Origin: Bursaphelenchus xylophilus
Lineage: Eukaryota > Nematoda > Chromadorea > Rhabditida > Aphelenchoididae
Assembly: GCA_904066235.2 (NCBI GenBank)
Contig: CAJFCV020000004.1
Location: 4,712,001 to 4,776,000 of the forward strand
DNA length: 64,000 nucleotides
Reading direction: 5' to 3'
Made by a program: the position numbers and the translations under genes. Positions within the stretch are counted from its first letter, which is position 1. Every line of letters begins with the position of its first letter. Below are positions 11,173-23,496 of the stretch, one piece after another. The notes below the pieces were generated by a model. It was not told where the DNA came from and ran no database searches. It saw only the letters and a list, made by a program, of their open reading frames with translations.

Positions 11173-12538
11173 ATGGGAGCAAGCATGGCCAAGTCGAGTG
11201 CTTACAGTAAAGAGTACTCGCCCCAGTATGGAATGCCAAGGCGGAGGACGGTAGCCGGCGGTAAGGATTACTGTAATTTATGGGGATTCTATTTTACACT
11301 GGATGTTAGAGGTGTTTTTGGGGAAAAAGGGGCCTCAGGGATATATACTTCAAGATTTTGGATGATTAGTGAGCTTAGGAGGTCATTTTATACGATGAAA
11401 CTTTTAATTTTTTAAAGTCATCATTTTTTAAATTTCACTTTTTATACCCAAAAAAACGGGTCGTTGTAATCTCACAAAGACGAAATAAATTATAATTTAG
11501 CACCTTGCAACGAATTCCGAGCCCTGGGATTTCGGAATTCGAAATTACCGACATTTTTATATTGCGCTAGGCATCAAAGTCTCACAACCCAAAGTTGATC
11601 CCAAAAACACAGTAAATCCAAGAAATCCAATAACTCTCAGGTCCAAATTAATTGATCATTCGATTGATTGTGTTCTTCCACTCCATTCTCGGGATATTCA
11701 ACCCCAAAGGCACCCAACTTACGTCCATTTACATTCAAAATGATGGGAAAATTGATGTCCCCAATTAAATTAACTATTCCCCGTCTGAGATTCCCCAAGA
11801 CCAATAAATAATTAAGCAGTTTTGGGGGTATATAAACGGGAGCGTCTTCGTGTTGGATCTTCATCTTGGCCATGTTTTCAGAGAGTTCAAATCACTTCTC
11901 CAAGGATTATTGGGAGAAGAAGGGACAAAGGAAGGGCCAATGTGGGCCAAGCCAGCCGACCGCGGACTTCTGGATGATGGGATCGGAGAAACAGTACCGT
12001 CAAGAAGTGTTCAGTCGCAATTGTAAGTTTTTTTTCAACTTCATTCACATTTTGATACCTTTATAGGAAAAATAAAAATTACGTTGCATTTTAGCTTTTC
12101 AGATAGTTTATGGCCTGTAAATGTTATTTTATTTAGCCTGTCTGCTTGAGTATTACTTCATCTGCAAAATGTTTAGGCCGCGTTTGACAAAAACCGTTGA
12201 GAGATTCAGGCTATAAATTTTAAAAATCCTGTTTGGAAATGAATGATTTTTCTTTTTAAATAGCACTGGACAATAAGATTCCCGAGATATAGCAAGAAAT
12301 TTATATTATCCATGCCCAGATCTGAATTAACCCCAAGGAAAACCGAAGTTTTCTTTCAGCGGACAACTTTTACCAGACCAAATCCTCGTACCGATCTCAC
12401 AGTGCTTTCGAGTCCCCATTTACCTCGAATTCATCCACCAACTCGTCGTCCACACCGAAAGAAGCGCCTTCTTTCCACCGGCCCCAGAAACAGCCAAATC
12501 CCGTCCATCCTCTGGGAATGTCGCCGTTCTCCTTTTAA
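11173..12538 (+). CDS. Hypothetical protein, Ser/Pro/Gln-rich, unknown function
   Basis: Three exons, 11173-11260, 11882-12022 and 12360-12538, phase-consistent, 135 aa with TAA stop. It starts MGASMAKSSAYSKEYSPQYG. The middle (residues 30-75) is rich in charged and aromatic residues (HFSKDYWEKKGQRKG, FWMMGSEKQYRQEVFSRN). The tail is low complexity (TSNSSTNSSSTPKEAPS) and ends LGMSPFSF. No signal peptide, membrane helix or known domain is seen; it looks intrinsically disordered. The start was chosen because it follows a purine-rich context and leads to in-phase splicing; a second ATG lies four codons later. GCCCTGAGGC-type motifs lie about 45 and 80 bp upstream. AATAAA at 12671-12676 may be the poly(A) signal. 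Clean splicing across three exons argues that the gene is real. Confidence 0.7.
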
Positions 12539-15409
12539 CTTTATTTCAACTTGTTTGTACAATTCCATGCTTCATAAACTGTAATTTGTAATTTGGATTC
12601 AGTTCACGTCCAATGCCCAGAGGGGATTTTAAACTGAAACGTTTTTTTGGAATTTAGATTTGAGGAAATCTAATAAAACTGAAGATTCTGAAGGCGTTCC
12701 AAGGATTTCGCCAGCATTTATTGACAATGTGGGCCAGGTTTTAACTGCGTCTACCGTAAATAGCGTTTTTATTGGGGATAAAGTACGGTAAATTACCAAA
12801 CTTTAATTGTAAACGAGTAATTCTGAAACTTTGTGAATAATTTCAATTTTTTCGATCATTATCGAATTACTACTTACGAAAGAGAACGTAAGAGACCTTA
12901 AAGATCATCTTCGTATATCGGAAATTCAATTTGACAGCCTTTCTGAGAAGGATTCCCCTCAGGCAGTTGTCTTACGCAGTAATGTGAACGTTACGTTCTA
13001 AGTCCTATAATAATACTCAAAGTCCTCATACTTACCACCAATTTGTTATATCTTGTGTTAGGATAATCTACTTGCGATTAGTTATATGATAGACTCATTA
13101 AAAAGTGACCAAAACCGTTTTGCTTACTTCTTTCAGGTCTATATATAGCAAGTAGAATATACGTCAAGAACAAGTGATGGTTTGTTCTTTTTGCCTGAGG
13201 TATTTTCTAAAAAAGGTTGCCAAAAATTTCCATTCATGCGAGGACAGCGGAATCCGTTATGCACCGTTCCTTTTCTGTTATTCGAGGACCCATTATACGA
13301 AAGTAGACCCGTTGATATCACATTTGTTTTCGATGTCTCGCCTGTCGGCTAAATTCGTTCGGAGGACATTGTAGCTGAGATTCGTACTTTACTTCAACAA
13401 ATTTAAAAATTCGGTAGCAGTTTTGTCGAGGGGCCATACATAACTTCCTTGTATTTTATTATTTTTTGGCCATACACAAAGAGCGAATGATAGAATTGAA
13501 TAAAGTCTTGAACAGTAAAGGTTACCGGGGATAATCGTGTTCGCGGGATACATCGAGTTTAATCCAGAAACCCTTTTTGGATAATTTTAAAAATTTTCCA
13601 GATTACAGCCCTTACATTTATACAATAAAAAACTCCTTATAAGGCAAATAAATTACGCCAAATAGCCCTATTGTCAAATCAAATAATCATCGCAACTTTT
13701 ACCTCCCCATCCTCACCATTTTCCCCCTGAATATTCCCTATGAACTGTCCGAACTTCCCAATTTCTCCTCAGAAGTGAGGCAATTAATGTGCTTGCGTCG
13801 TCTTGCGCTGGTGCTCATTTTTTCTTTATTACCCCACTTATTCTTACCCCATCGAGCACAGAGTAACAAGTGTTCTTCTTCTTTGCTAATTTTGTCCGTC
13901 TTTTTCAAGGCATTCAGAGGAGATGATGCTCGATTCTTGGTGTAAAGACGACGGTAAGATGGCTGATTTGACAGCGGCTTTTTGCGAACTCTATATTTTT
14001 ACTATATTTTTACTAGTCGTTATTATGAAACGACATTTTAAAAATTTTTTTTGCAAAAATAATAATGAAAATTTTTGGGAAACAGCGCAATTTTTTTCTT
14101 CAAAGAGTTACTAAACTGAGAGTGGTAAACAGTGTAAAGTGTGGCCAGAAATATCACAGTCATTTTATTATTACCTTTAAGGATTTTAAACATGATTTTT
14201 TATAGAAAAACCTCATTTCCCAAAGTAAATTCTCATCAATTCTCTTCTATTTCTCTTTTCCTCTTTCTCATCGAGAAGATTAACTCGTAATAACTCAAAA
14301 AACGCCCCTTCCCGGATAAATAACCGTTCATTTCGATCACGTTCTCACTTTTGAGCCCTAAGAAACATCAAAAAGTTAAAAAGAAGTCCTCCTTATGATA
14401 AAAAAAACAATATCCCTCATTTTGTTTATCGCTATCTGAAGAACAAAACCTTTTGGGTTAACTTTGGTGACATTGGGGGGATATTTGAAACAAGTCTTCG
14501 CCCGTATCCCTTCGTTTTTCGTTTTCTTTTCACGTAAATTCGACTATGAAAAGCTCCCAAATTTATCTTTTTTTTGTGTTTCATCTGAGCTCACGCTTCA
14601 CGTAATGCAGTCAGTAGGGTTACTGAGTTTTCAAACCCACACCTGCATGTACCATATTTTTTGGATGATTTTTGAGAAAAATTTTGAATTTTTCTAATTT
14701 TTAGTGACTTTGATGACCGGAGATTTCAACAAAAATATGATTTTTGCTCTATTCTGAGTTCAAACTCAATTTTAAACCTAAAATACGATAAATTTTACTT
14801 CAAAATATGCAGTATTTAATTCTTCCCTTAATCTTTGCCTAAATTAACATATTTTGATGAAAAATTTTGGCTGGAAGTAAATTTGGAGTGTCCATTTAAG
14901 TCGCTGTCAATTACGGGCTCGTTACTTCTTTAAAAACTGAATTTCCCCTCCAAAATACGAAAACATTTTTATTAAAAACTCGTTTTCCCTATGGGTAACA
15001 GTAATTTTTCTTCAAAAAAATCTCAAATTTCCCCTTAAAATACGGCGATTTCCCTCTCCCTTTCTACAGTAACCTTCCCAGCTGACCGGAAGTAATGTAA
15101 ACCAATATAATTCTTCCTAATTCCGGCTGCGTAACAAGCCTTCCAACCTCATTCTCTCGGCTAATTCTGGAGTCTTTGCAGATCCCTCGAATATTATTAT
15201 TTTTGTTCTCTTCATTCGCACTTCCATTGTCTCCGACGCCGTATTTGGATCGTTTTTTGTCGCCGACTTTCCACCAAATAATATGTCTAATGTCTTCAGA
15301 GATTTGCACGTTCCATTTAGTGGATAAATTAGTAATTTAGAATAGTAATCTCTGTTTCCTTGGGTTTTTGTCCCACACAAGTCCTTTCTTTTAAAGATTA
15401 TGTTTCAGA
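12539..15409. other. Long intergenic region, no gene seen
   Basis: Several open frames (for example 13174-13374 and 13923-14114) lack splice partners or recognisable content. From 14770 to 15070, just upstream of the esterase-like gene, a TAAAATACGA-type motif occurs three times (14778, 14951, 15035) together with ACAGTAA motifs, as in a diverged local repeat. Nothing else is recognisable. Confidence 0.5.
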
Positions 15410-17651
15410 ATGGCCAAACCGAACGCTCTGATGGGAAGGCCGTGGGAGAAAAGTGTCAGGAAAGCCGGGTTCATCGGTGAGTTGCAAAATAAATTGTGGT
15501 CCTATTACAGTAACCAAAAAATTACATAATATTATAATTTTACCATAAAAAAATTTTTACGGTTTTATTTTTCACTGCCTAAACCAACATTTTTCAGCAA
15601 TATGTGTCTGTTTTGGCCTCGCAATCCCCCTGATATTTCTCTGGAACAGCGAAAAGATTGGGGAACAGACTCTGACCAAAGTAAACATCGGATCCACGGA
15701 AATCATCGGCCGGAAACTTCAGATGACCGAAGGCGATTACTTCACGGGTATAAAATACGGCGATGCCGAGAGGTTCGGAGACCCGAAACTGAGTCCACTC
15801 GACAATCCGACGGTTGCGACATTCTGGCCAAAAGACTGTTTTGGAAAACAAAATAAAAAAGGGGCCGAGGACTGCCTTTATCTAAATTTATATCGATGCA
15901 GAGGAGTGGTGAGTGATGACAAAAGAATGTTGTATGAGGAACTGATTGAGGTTCATTAAATTTGGCCTAGAATTTTGAAGTAAATGCATACCTTAGCTCT
16001 TCTCATTTTCCATAGCCCCTAAAAAATGTGCAAAACACAAATTTTGCTTCATTTTCAGACCAAATCCGATCCTCTGCCAGTGCTAGTCCTCATCAATGTG
16101 GGTCCAAACACCCAGAACCTCGACCCGACTTTGCTGACACGCATCTTGGCTTGCCGTGGGATGATTATTGCTACAATTGGCTACAGGAAAGGTGGAATGG
16201 GACAATTCAACCTCAAAAACGAAACTGATTACACTCCCCCGGCTGTCAAGGATGTGGAATTGGCTTTGAAATGGATCAAAGACATTATCCATGCCTTTCA
16301 TGGGGATCCAAATAAAGTTACCGTATTCGGAGCTGGCCATGGAGGGAAAGTGGTCGAATTTATGAGCAAAGACCCGAGAAAAGGTAGGGGAAAAGGCAAA
16401 AATATGGATTTCTACACTGTAAAATCGTATTTTCCGAGTGTCTCATTGTTTGATAATACATATTAAACTTTGAAAACTTTAAGTAAAAAGTAATGTTTTA
16501 GCCAATGTGATGTAATATTATTTTAGATCCCCTATTCCAACAAGTGATCCAAACTCAGTCCGCTCTCGAGCTTCCAACCCTATTCAGACCAATCAACGAA
16601 TTCGTCAAGGAAAATAGCCTCATGCTAGCTCAGAAATTAAACTGCACTTCAATTACCTCGATGAATAATACGACAGAAACCGAGGCCGATCAAGCTCTAC
16701 GATGTCTGAGGAGGGTGGATCGGAAGGTAAACACTTAATATCTACGAGATCTGAGCTTAATTTATTTTACTTTGTATATCAACTTCTAAAATTTATATTA
16801 TTTTAGTTGCACTTTGATTCAATTTAGTTCTTTTAGCAATTGCACGATCAATTAAAGACTCTGGACATCAGAGGAGACGATTGGCCGTTAGATCAGAGCG
16901 CTTTCTACACCAATGGACGCTTAATTAAGCAAAGGTACCTCCCAACTTTACTCGGATCTTGTTTTTGGAACCCAAAAAATAACAAAAATGATACAAAGGT
17001 GCTGGAAGACAGCCTCAGAGAAGTTTTAGTGGACTTGCCCGACTTCAAAGAGTTTCTTTACAAGCAAGAGATCGTAGAATATTATGTGGAACAATTTGGG
17101 GGAAAGACAGGTCTGGAACAAGCAATGAAGCAGGTAAAAATTATACAAATCATCACATTTTTAGTCATCCAAATTCTGAAAAATCTCATTTCAGATAAGA
17201 TTTGACTTCCACACATTATCAGGGCTACTTTTGAGAGCTTTGGAGGGCGAAACGACCACCCATTACTTCCACTCGACCGGATTTTGTATCGAAAATCTTC
17301 TTTTCAACTCAAATAATGACCATCGCAATGTGAAGGCGCAACATTTCTTCGCTGATGCGGTCGCCAGCTTTGTCCATACGGGGTCAGATAGCATTTCCTT
17401 TTACGAAATCACTTCGTTTCTCATTTCATACAACATTTTTATATAATACTAGACAATAATCTCGATATTTTAGCGATCCCAACCCTCCGAATAATCCGTT
17501 CTGGCCTCGTTTTGTTACAAACTCCACAGCGACCATATTATCGATGAGTGATAAAGGATTTGTCGTTAGTCGGAACCCCTTTCCGCTCATCACCAACTTC
17601 TGGTTATGCAAAATGGCTCAATTTACCGGCCTCAATCCTATCTGCGGTTAA
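15410..17651 (+). CDS. Membrane-anchored, catalytically dead carboxylesterase-fold protein
   Basis: Seven exons, 15410-15476, 15598-15908, 16059-16383, 16527-16726, 16837-17133, 17195-17382 and 17474-17651, phase-consistent, 521 aa. Residues 1-22 are cytosolic (MAKPNALMGRPWEKSVRKAG); a hydrophobic span follows (AICVCFGLAIPLIFLW), so a type II signal anchor is likely. The ectodomain has the carboxylesterase signature GAEDCLYLNLY. The nucleophile elbow, normally FGESAGG, reads VTVFGAGHGG: the catalytic serine is glycine. I also see no catalytic His near the C-terminus, where GDPNPPNNPFWPRF is conserved. Such inactive members (neuroligin, gliotactin, neurotactin) act in cell adhesion, and that role is inferred here. 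A TTTCAG acceptor ends one base before the ATG, suggesting trans-splicing. AATAAA is at 17719-17724. Confidence 0.85.
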
Positions 17652-17857
17652 TTTTTTAAAATTTTCAGGGACTTTTCTACGGGTACTCATTGTTAGACAT
17701 GTACATTTACAATTGCTAAATAAATTATAACTTATCAATATAATATCGTTCAAAAACAAGTTACAGTAATCAAATAGTAAAAAAACAGAAAAATTTATAA
17801 TCAAACCTAACAACAATATCAACAATAAACATCCTAATGAGTTAAGTGTTGTTTTTC

Positions 17858-19261
17858 TCATGTTTTTTCTTGAGTCTGCCCACTTTCTTGACCTTCTCCT
17901 TGATATTCTCCATGGAAATTTATTTTTTGTTCCCCTTCATTCCTTCCAATTTCATTTTCTTTTATCCTCAAAATAACCGTTGACTCTTTTAATGCCGGAT
18001 TCGTCTCTTGAAGATGGTTAACCCAAGCAGATGCAGTGTTCTGATCGATGATGTCCATCATTCCCAAGGCCAATATGGTCTGATCAGTCTGTTCATGGAT
18101 GGTCGGCTCATCTGGCTCTTCGTAAAATTCATCGAGGACTCCCTTATACAACGTTGTATTGTCGATGTCCTCAATGTCCTTGTGTTCTCTGAAGGTGTCA
18201 TTCAATCGTTCAGCAGTTCCAATCGGATCCGTTGATAAGACCACGTATTCACAATAATTATCTCGGACATAATGATGGAATGGACCGTCCACATAATAAC
18301 ATGTGGACTCTTTCGGGAGCTCTTCTATTAATCGCTGCTGAAGAGGGGACTGCCCTGACGCGATGAGAGTTCCATCTGTCATCTACAAACATCACAAATT
18401 GCACTATGTAATACTTGATAAAAAACACCGAAAAAATAATTAAAATAAATGTATAAGTCAGACACTCACTTTAGACACCGATATTTTGGTCCCCGGATCT
18501 CGGCACATCATTTCCAAGGCCAATTTGGCTAATTCCAGGAAGCCTAGATCTTTATTCTCCACCTTCCTCACGTCCAAATATTTGTTTGTATATCGCAATT
18601 TTGGAAGCCAATACAACATTCTTCGCACTTTCTTTGATGTGGTAGACCATTCTCCAAAATTCCTAGTAATAATGTCGTCCACTTCTTTGTCCGGATACAC
18701 ATGGTAATACTCCATCTCATCCAAAACATTCACTGCGCATTCTTGTTGATGTGGAAAGTGCATAAAAGCTCTCTAAAGACAGAACATGACGTAATCATTT
18801 AAAAACAGGATCAGAAACTTACATGCCAGTTTTTTTTCGATTGAAATTTTCCAGGAGGAAACACATTGAGCAAAGCTTTGTATACCTCAAGGTCTTTATG
18901 CAAATTGTAATCTTTCATGTGCTTCAGTGCTGATGTTATAAATTCTACATGCCCTCTTTCTCCTCTTGATTGTTTTTTAAACATATCTAAACACAGAAAG
19001 TAGGCAAAAAAGATGACCCTACCAATAGCTGCCAAAAAAGTTGACTTATTTCGATTCTCTTTGGGAATATTCTCAAATTTCTCATCGATATGGGTCAAGC
19101 TTGCATCTGGTCGTTTGTCTGGATCGTAATGAGCCTGGACGACAAAGGACGAAGATATAAAACGACGGCATATTACACTACCTGAAAATGTATAAAATCA
19201 AAACGTCGTTATCAAGTAAAACAAAATAATAGACGCAATCTGACCTACCTTTCTGCAACAT
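17858..19261 (-). CDS. ECSIT: ECSIT, mitochondrial complex I assembly / Toll-pathway adaptor
   Basis: Four minus-strand exons: a 13-nt first exon 19249-19261, then 18823-19181, 18470-18772 and 17858-18382; 399 aa, phase-consistent. The N-terminus MLQKGSVICRRFISSSFVVQ is a typical mitochondrial presequence. The family core follows: GRVIFFAYFLCLDMF, RGHVEFITSALKHM, DLEVYKALLNVFPP, then AFMHFPHQQECAVNVLDEME, all characteristic of ECSIT. In animals ECSIT assists assembly of respiratory complex I in mitochondria and also links TRAF6 signalling in the cytosol; the presequence supports the mitochondrial role here. The C-terminal 50 residues are polar and probably disordered, ending in a Gln/Glu-rich tail. 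It converges on the esterase-like gene (207 bp apart) and is divergent from rpl-20, with only 281 bp between start codons. Confidence 0.92.
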
Positions 19262-19542
19262 CTACACCATGAACACAGTAAAATACTTCGGCCAAAATTT
19301 CCAAGAAAAATAATTTATTTTTTACATAAATCGGAATGCCAGAAAATTACGTTTGGGTCCCGCAACGAGAACAAGTCTTTTCACGAAAAACCTAGGATAC
19401 GGTCGGAATTTTAGTTTTCTTTTTTCCTATGTTCAAGAGAAATGTAGAAATTGAAAGCTTTGACATTTTTACGCCAATTTCGAGTATATTTGTAGTAATA
19501 ATAATTATATTCGATTTATTTATTGTTTTTGCAGGTTCAATC
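19262..19542. promoter_or_regulatory. Shared divergent promoter region, ECSIT / rpl-20
   Basis: 281 bp separates the two start codons. A probable trans-splice or intron acceptor (TTGTTTTTGCAG) ends at 19534, eight bases before the rpl-20 ATG. No TATA box is obvious, as expected for housekeeping genes. That both genes use this region is inferred from position only. Confidence 0.45.
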
Positions 19543-20932
19543 ATGCCAATCAAGGCCTCGGGTGAAGTTGTAAGTTGCTTTTAGAATTTTTACTTTCAAG
19601 TTTTAGGAGGAAATCCGATGTACGTAGTTAAAACAGGGAGAGTTATGTAGTTATGGTATTGATTTTGTTCACTCAGTGTGCTCAAGATAAATTATCGCTT
19701 AAATGCCTACTTTCTTGTCTGTTTTGTAAGTTAGGATCGCTAGTTATAATTTCGACTATGGAAGATGCTTTTAGCTGACTTTTTAGCGAAGTTTATTGCT
19801 GAAATTATAAGGTTAGAAGGAGGTATATTAGGCGTATGTTTGCCCAGTTTTGGGATTAGAAGTAGGTAAAAAGCTTTCCCTGTAAAAGCTGGTTTACTTG
19901 TCGGTGGTGAAAATTCTGCTGAATTGTATAATATTGACATTGATGTAATCAACTGCAACGGCATAAACTCAACTCTAATTTTTCGATTTTCAGCTGAAAG
20001 AATACATCATCGTCGGTCGCAAGTTGCCGACCGAGCGCGACCCCAACCCCAGACTCTACAAGATGCAGATCTTTGCCTCCAACCACGTTGTTGCCAAGTC
20101 TCGTTTCTGGTACTTCGCCTCATCTCTGCGCCGAGTCAAGAAGACCCAAGGAGAGATCGTTTCATGCGAAGAAGTCAGTTGGCCTTTCGATTTTTTTTTT
20201 TCTTTGCTTTAGCTCTATCGATTTTATTTATTTACAAAACTTTGGGTCTGTTGAACAAGTAGAAGAAAATTTGGGACGTTTTTACTTCATTGGGATATTT
20301 TTATGCTTTGCGGAATTTTATTTTTTTAATGGGCTCGTACATTGGCGTTTATTCAGTTGATTCAGGGGATGTGTGTTCTTTGTGCATAAAACGAAGAAGA
20401 GGTGGGCTGTCTGCTGTATTTTGAACCCTTTTATAAAAAATTTTTGGGCTGTTGGGTTATTTTTTTTAGTTTTAGATGTGTTCTGGATATTTCCCAAAGT
20501 TTTGACGTTATAACATCAAAAATCATGTTAGGAAATTTGTTTTCGATATGTTTTTTCGAAGTTGTGGCTCATCGGCTTCACTTTCTGCTTTTTCAGGTGT
20601 TCGAGCGCAAATCCGGAAATGTGAAGAACTTCGGTGTCTGGCTCCGCTACGACTCTAGAACTGGTCACCACAACATGTACCGTGAGTACCGCGACGTCTC
20701 CGTCGCCGGTGCCGTCACTCAGGCCTACCGTGACATGGGTGCTCGCCATCGTGCCCAGGCTGACCGTATCCAGATCATCAAGGTCCAGCGTGTAGAGGCC
20801 GCCGACACCAAGCGCCCCAACGTCAAGCAGTTCCATGATTCCAAGATCAAGTTCCCTCTGCCCCACCGTGTCCCCAAGAGAAACCACGCTTCTCTCTTCA
20901 CCACCCGCCGACCTCGAACTCACTTCGCTTAA
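19543..20932 (+). CDS. rpl-20: 60S ribosomal protein eL20 (RPL18A)
   Basis: Three exons, 19543-19569, 19994-20173 and 20597-20932, 180 aa, matching the usual length of 175-180. The large-subunit protein eL20 is recognised from [59 protein letters not shown] and the C-terminal [16 protein letters not shown]. The second and third exons are rich in C-ending codons (CTC, GCC, AAG), the codon bias of a highly expressed gene, unlike its neighbours. An exon-2 donor GTCAGT is slightly non-standard but gives the conserved junction. Introns 1 and 2 are about 420 bp each, larger than the local norm. cyc-2.1 follows 178 bp downstream on the same strand; in C. elegans the orthologs are also adjacent. Confidence 0.97.
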
Positions 20933-21110
20933 GCGAAATTTTGGTGTTTGTTTGCGTGGATACAAGTTTTTTGTTGTTGTTTTTACATAAACATGATTAT
21001 TATTGCTTGGATTGTCTTCTTGTTTCACATCTTATTGGTGCTTATCCATTTAGATATCTTTTTATCCATTTTTGTGCTTTTTTATTTACTTTTTAGTATC
21101 AACCGAGGAG

Positions 21111-21493
21111 ATGGCTGACATTCCTGAGGGAGATTATGAGAAGGGAAAGAAGGTGTTCAAGCAGCGATGCCTTCAATGTCACGTCGTTGACTCGACCGCT
21201 ACCAAGACTGGCCCCACTCTGAATGGAATCATCGGAAGGAAGTCTGGTACCGTTCCCGGTTTCGATTACTCCGCTGCCAACAAGAACAAGGTCAGTTTGT
21301 TTCAGGCTTAATTGATCATCTTTATTTCTTATTTTAGGGTGTCGTTTGGACTCGTGAGACCCTGTTCGAATACTTGCTCAACCCCAAGAAGTATATCCCA
21401 GGAACGAAGATGGTGTTCGCTGGTCTCAAGAAGGCCGATGAACGAGCTGATTTGATCAAATACATCGAAGTCGAATCGGCCAAGGCCCCATAA
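21111..21493 (+). CDS. cyc-2.1: Cytochrome c
   Basis: Two exons, 21111-21290 and 21338-21493, 111 aa. The haem attachment motif is CLQCH (C-x2-C-H) within [20 protein letters not shown]. Downstream are [25 protein letters not shown] and the sixth-ligand methionine loop [20 protein letters not shown]. It carries electrons from complex III to complex IV in the mitochondrial intermembrane space and can trigger apoptosome formation in some animals. The first ATG gives a normal length. A TTTTTAG acceptor ends at 21096, 15 bases before the ATG, and 164 bp after the rpl-20 stop, consistent with SL2-type processing of an operon. AATAAA at 21594-21599. Codon use is biased like rpl-20. Confidence 0.97.
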
Positions 21494-21862
21494 AGTTCTC
21501 ACTCCCAAATCACCGGTGATCTTGGACGGAAGACCAATAGCCGGTCTCTTCTAGTTTGTACAAGTTCTCTTATGTTTGTCATAGTAATGAGATAATAAAG
21601 GTTAGGAACTGATGAGATGGCTGCGATTTGGTCTTTTTTAGAATAACGATTAGTTTTTAATTTTGTTTTGTTATAATTGTTTAGACAAATTCATGCCAGA
21701 GAACATACGAAATGTATTCGGCCGCTTTTAACTTTCATTCTGGGCGAGAGAGATCACAAGAAAGGTTTATAATTTTGAGTTCCTTCAGACTATCCTTATC
21801 ATTTCCTTTATTTGCAAAAGAGTCTTTCCGAGAGTATTCATAAAGAGAGTAGTTCTAAGCAA
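21494..21862. other. Intercistronic spacer, cyc-2.1 to CRAL-TRIO gene
   Basis: Holds the cyc-2.1 AATAAA (21594-21599) and a possible trans-splice acceptor TTCCTTCAG ending at 21788. No other gene is seen. Confidence 0.45.
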
Positions 21863-23278
21863 ATGACCGCTACTTTTACGGAAACTGAGCTTGAGCAGAT
21901 CAAAAGTCTGAGAAAAGCCTTGAATAATGAGGTCCCGAAGTTTTACGATGATGATTTCTGTTTATTGAGATGGATTCAAGGCTGGGATAACAATCATGGT
22001 AGGTTTATATTTGATGTAATTAAATATTTTAGATGACATCCTGCCTCGAATAAAGACGGCAGCTGAAGTTATTTCCACGTTCCCGCCTTTGCATCACATA
22101 AATTTTGACTCAGTGGACGATGTTGAACTGAATCTTCGGAGGTTCAGCAAGATGATGGAGTATAGCCCTGGGGGTTTGATTGGGTTCGACAAGGACGGGG
22201 ACATCATCAGTTGCTCACTGGTTGGGCGATTCCACTCAAAATCATTACTAAAATGTGCTCGAGTTAGTGAAGTCACGTTGAATGGAATTTATTCTGGAAT
22301 TCTGGGGTATTCTTATATGAAGTAAGGACTATGGAGAGCAGCTATTATAGTTTGTGTGTTAAATTACTGTAGCTGATTACAGAAGACAGGAGAAGAAGAG
22401 TGGTCGTCAGCTGAGGTTCAATATCATCATCGACCTGACCGGTTATAATCGGGACCATCTGTTCACCCCGGGGATTAAGGCCTACAAAAATTTTATTTAT
22501 ACAAGTCAGGTAAGAAATCGGGCTTTTATCACTGAAACATGGCCCAAATATGGGTCTTGTCTTCACTGTTAATTCAAATTTGGCTCTGTTTTCAGGAATT
22601 ATTCCCCGAAGTGACCAAAACTATATTTGTAATCAACGCCCCGCCCCTTTTCGAGACTCTTTTCTCTTTTGTAAAGCCAATTTTATCCCAAAAAACAAAG
22701 GAGAAGGTGCAGATCTTGGGAAGTGACTATCATCAAGCACTCTTCGAAGCGTTGGGACAAGAGAATCTCCCAAAAATGTTTGGAGGGACCAAAGAATATG
22801 AGCACGGACATCCAGATCATGGTCATATACGGATGGGAGGGATCCTGCCTGAAGACTTCAAGTATGTCAGAGTTATTTTGAACTGCTTTATTTGCCTACA
22901 GAAGCTGTTTTGAGACTTTCTTGCGTCCTAAATTATGATGTTGTTTTAAGGTATTCCCCATTGAAGAACCCCCTCCATATTTCTAATGACAGGCTCTCCA
23001 AGCTTAATATTCCCGCCCGATCTCTCCGCGAGGTTACTGTAACATGCTCCAAACCAGGCCAACATTTGCAATGGTTCTTCGAATGCAGTGGCGATATCTG
23101 TTTCTCGATTAAAACAAAGGATCGACTTATCCGATGCGAGATCAAAATATTCACCGAATTTGTGCCCGAATACGACAGAATTGTTTGTCATCAACCGGGA
23201 GATTACATTCTAGTCTTTGACAATTGTTTTAGCACCTTCTTTAGTAAGGAGGTCAGGTATTTTGCGGCGATAAAGTGA
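21863..23278 (+). CDS. CRAL-TRIO (Sec14) and GOLD domain protein
   Basis: Five exons, 21863-21998, 22033-22321, 22383-22509, 22596-22861 and 22951-23278, 381 aa. The N-terminal helical bundle (LRKALNNEVPKFYDDDFCLL, then RWIQGWD) is the CRAL-TRIO-N segment. The lipid-binding lobe follows, with IIIDLTGYNRDHL and TKTIFVINAPPLFETLFSFV, then the Sec14-type LGSDYHQALFEALGQENLPK. The last exon (about residues 275-381) is a GOLD-like beta sandwich. This two-domain layout matches SEC14L proteins and the C. elegans ctg-1/ctg-2 family, which bind hydrophobic ligands such as phosphoinositides or tocopherol-like lipids; the ligand here is unknown. The start is the first ATG (MTATFTETELEQIKSLRK); codons upstream are open but begin at TTG. 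It may be the third member of the rpl-20/cyc-2.1 cluster. Confidence 0.9.
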
Positions 23279-23496
23279 CTTCGAGTCATCCTTTTTGAGA
23301 GGATTTGATATAATTACAATAATCTAAAATGTATGCAAACTTTATTCAATATTAGATCATTACAAAAGTAAATGTCAATGATAAGATACACCGTTTCGAA
23401 AGCAATCAAAATAGAGGACAAAACAAAACGAAACTGGATTAGGATGAACGCGAACAATAAAGGCATTATGACTACAAGGCGCGATGATTCTGGAGG

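Noticed and set aside
13139..13374. Overlapping short ORFs on both strands
   Set aside because: No motif or splice partner, and no ATG in good context.
20528..21028. 166-aa minus-strand ORF
   Set aside because: Antisense shadow of the C-rich third exon of rpl-20.
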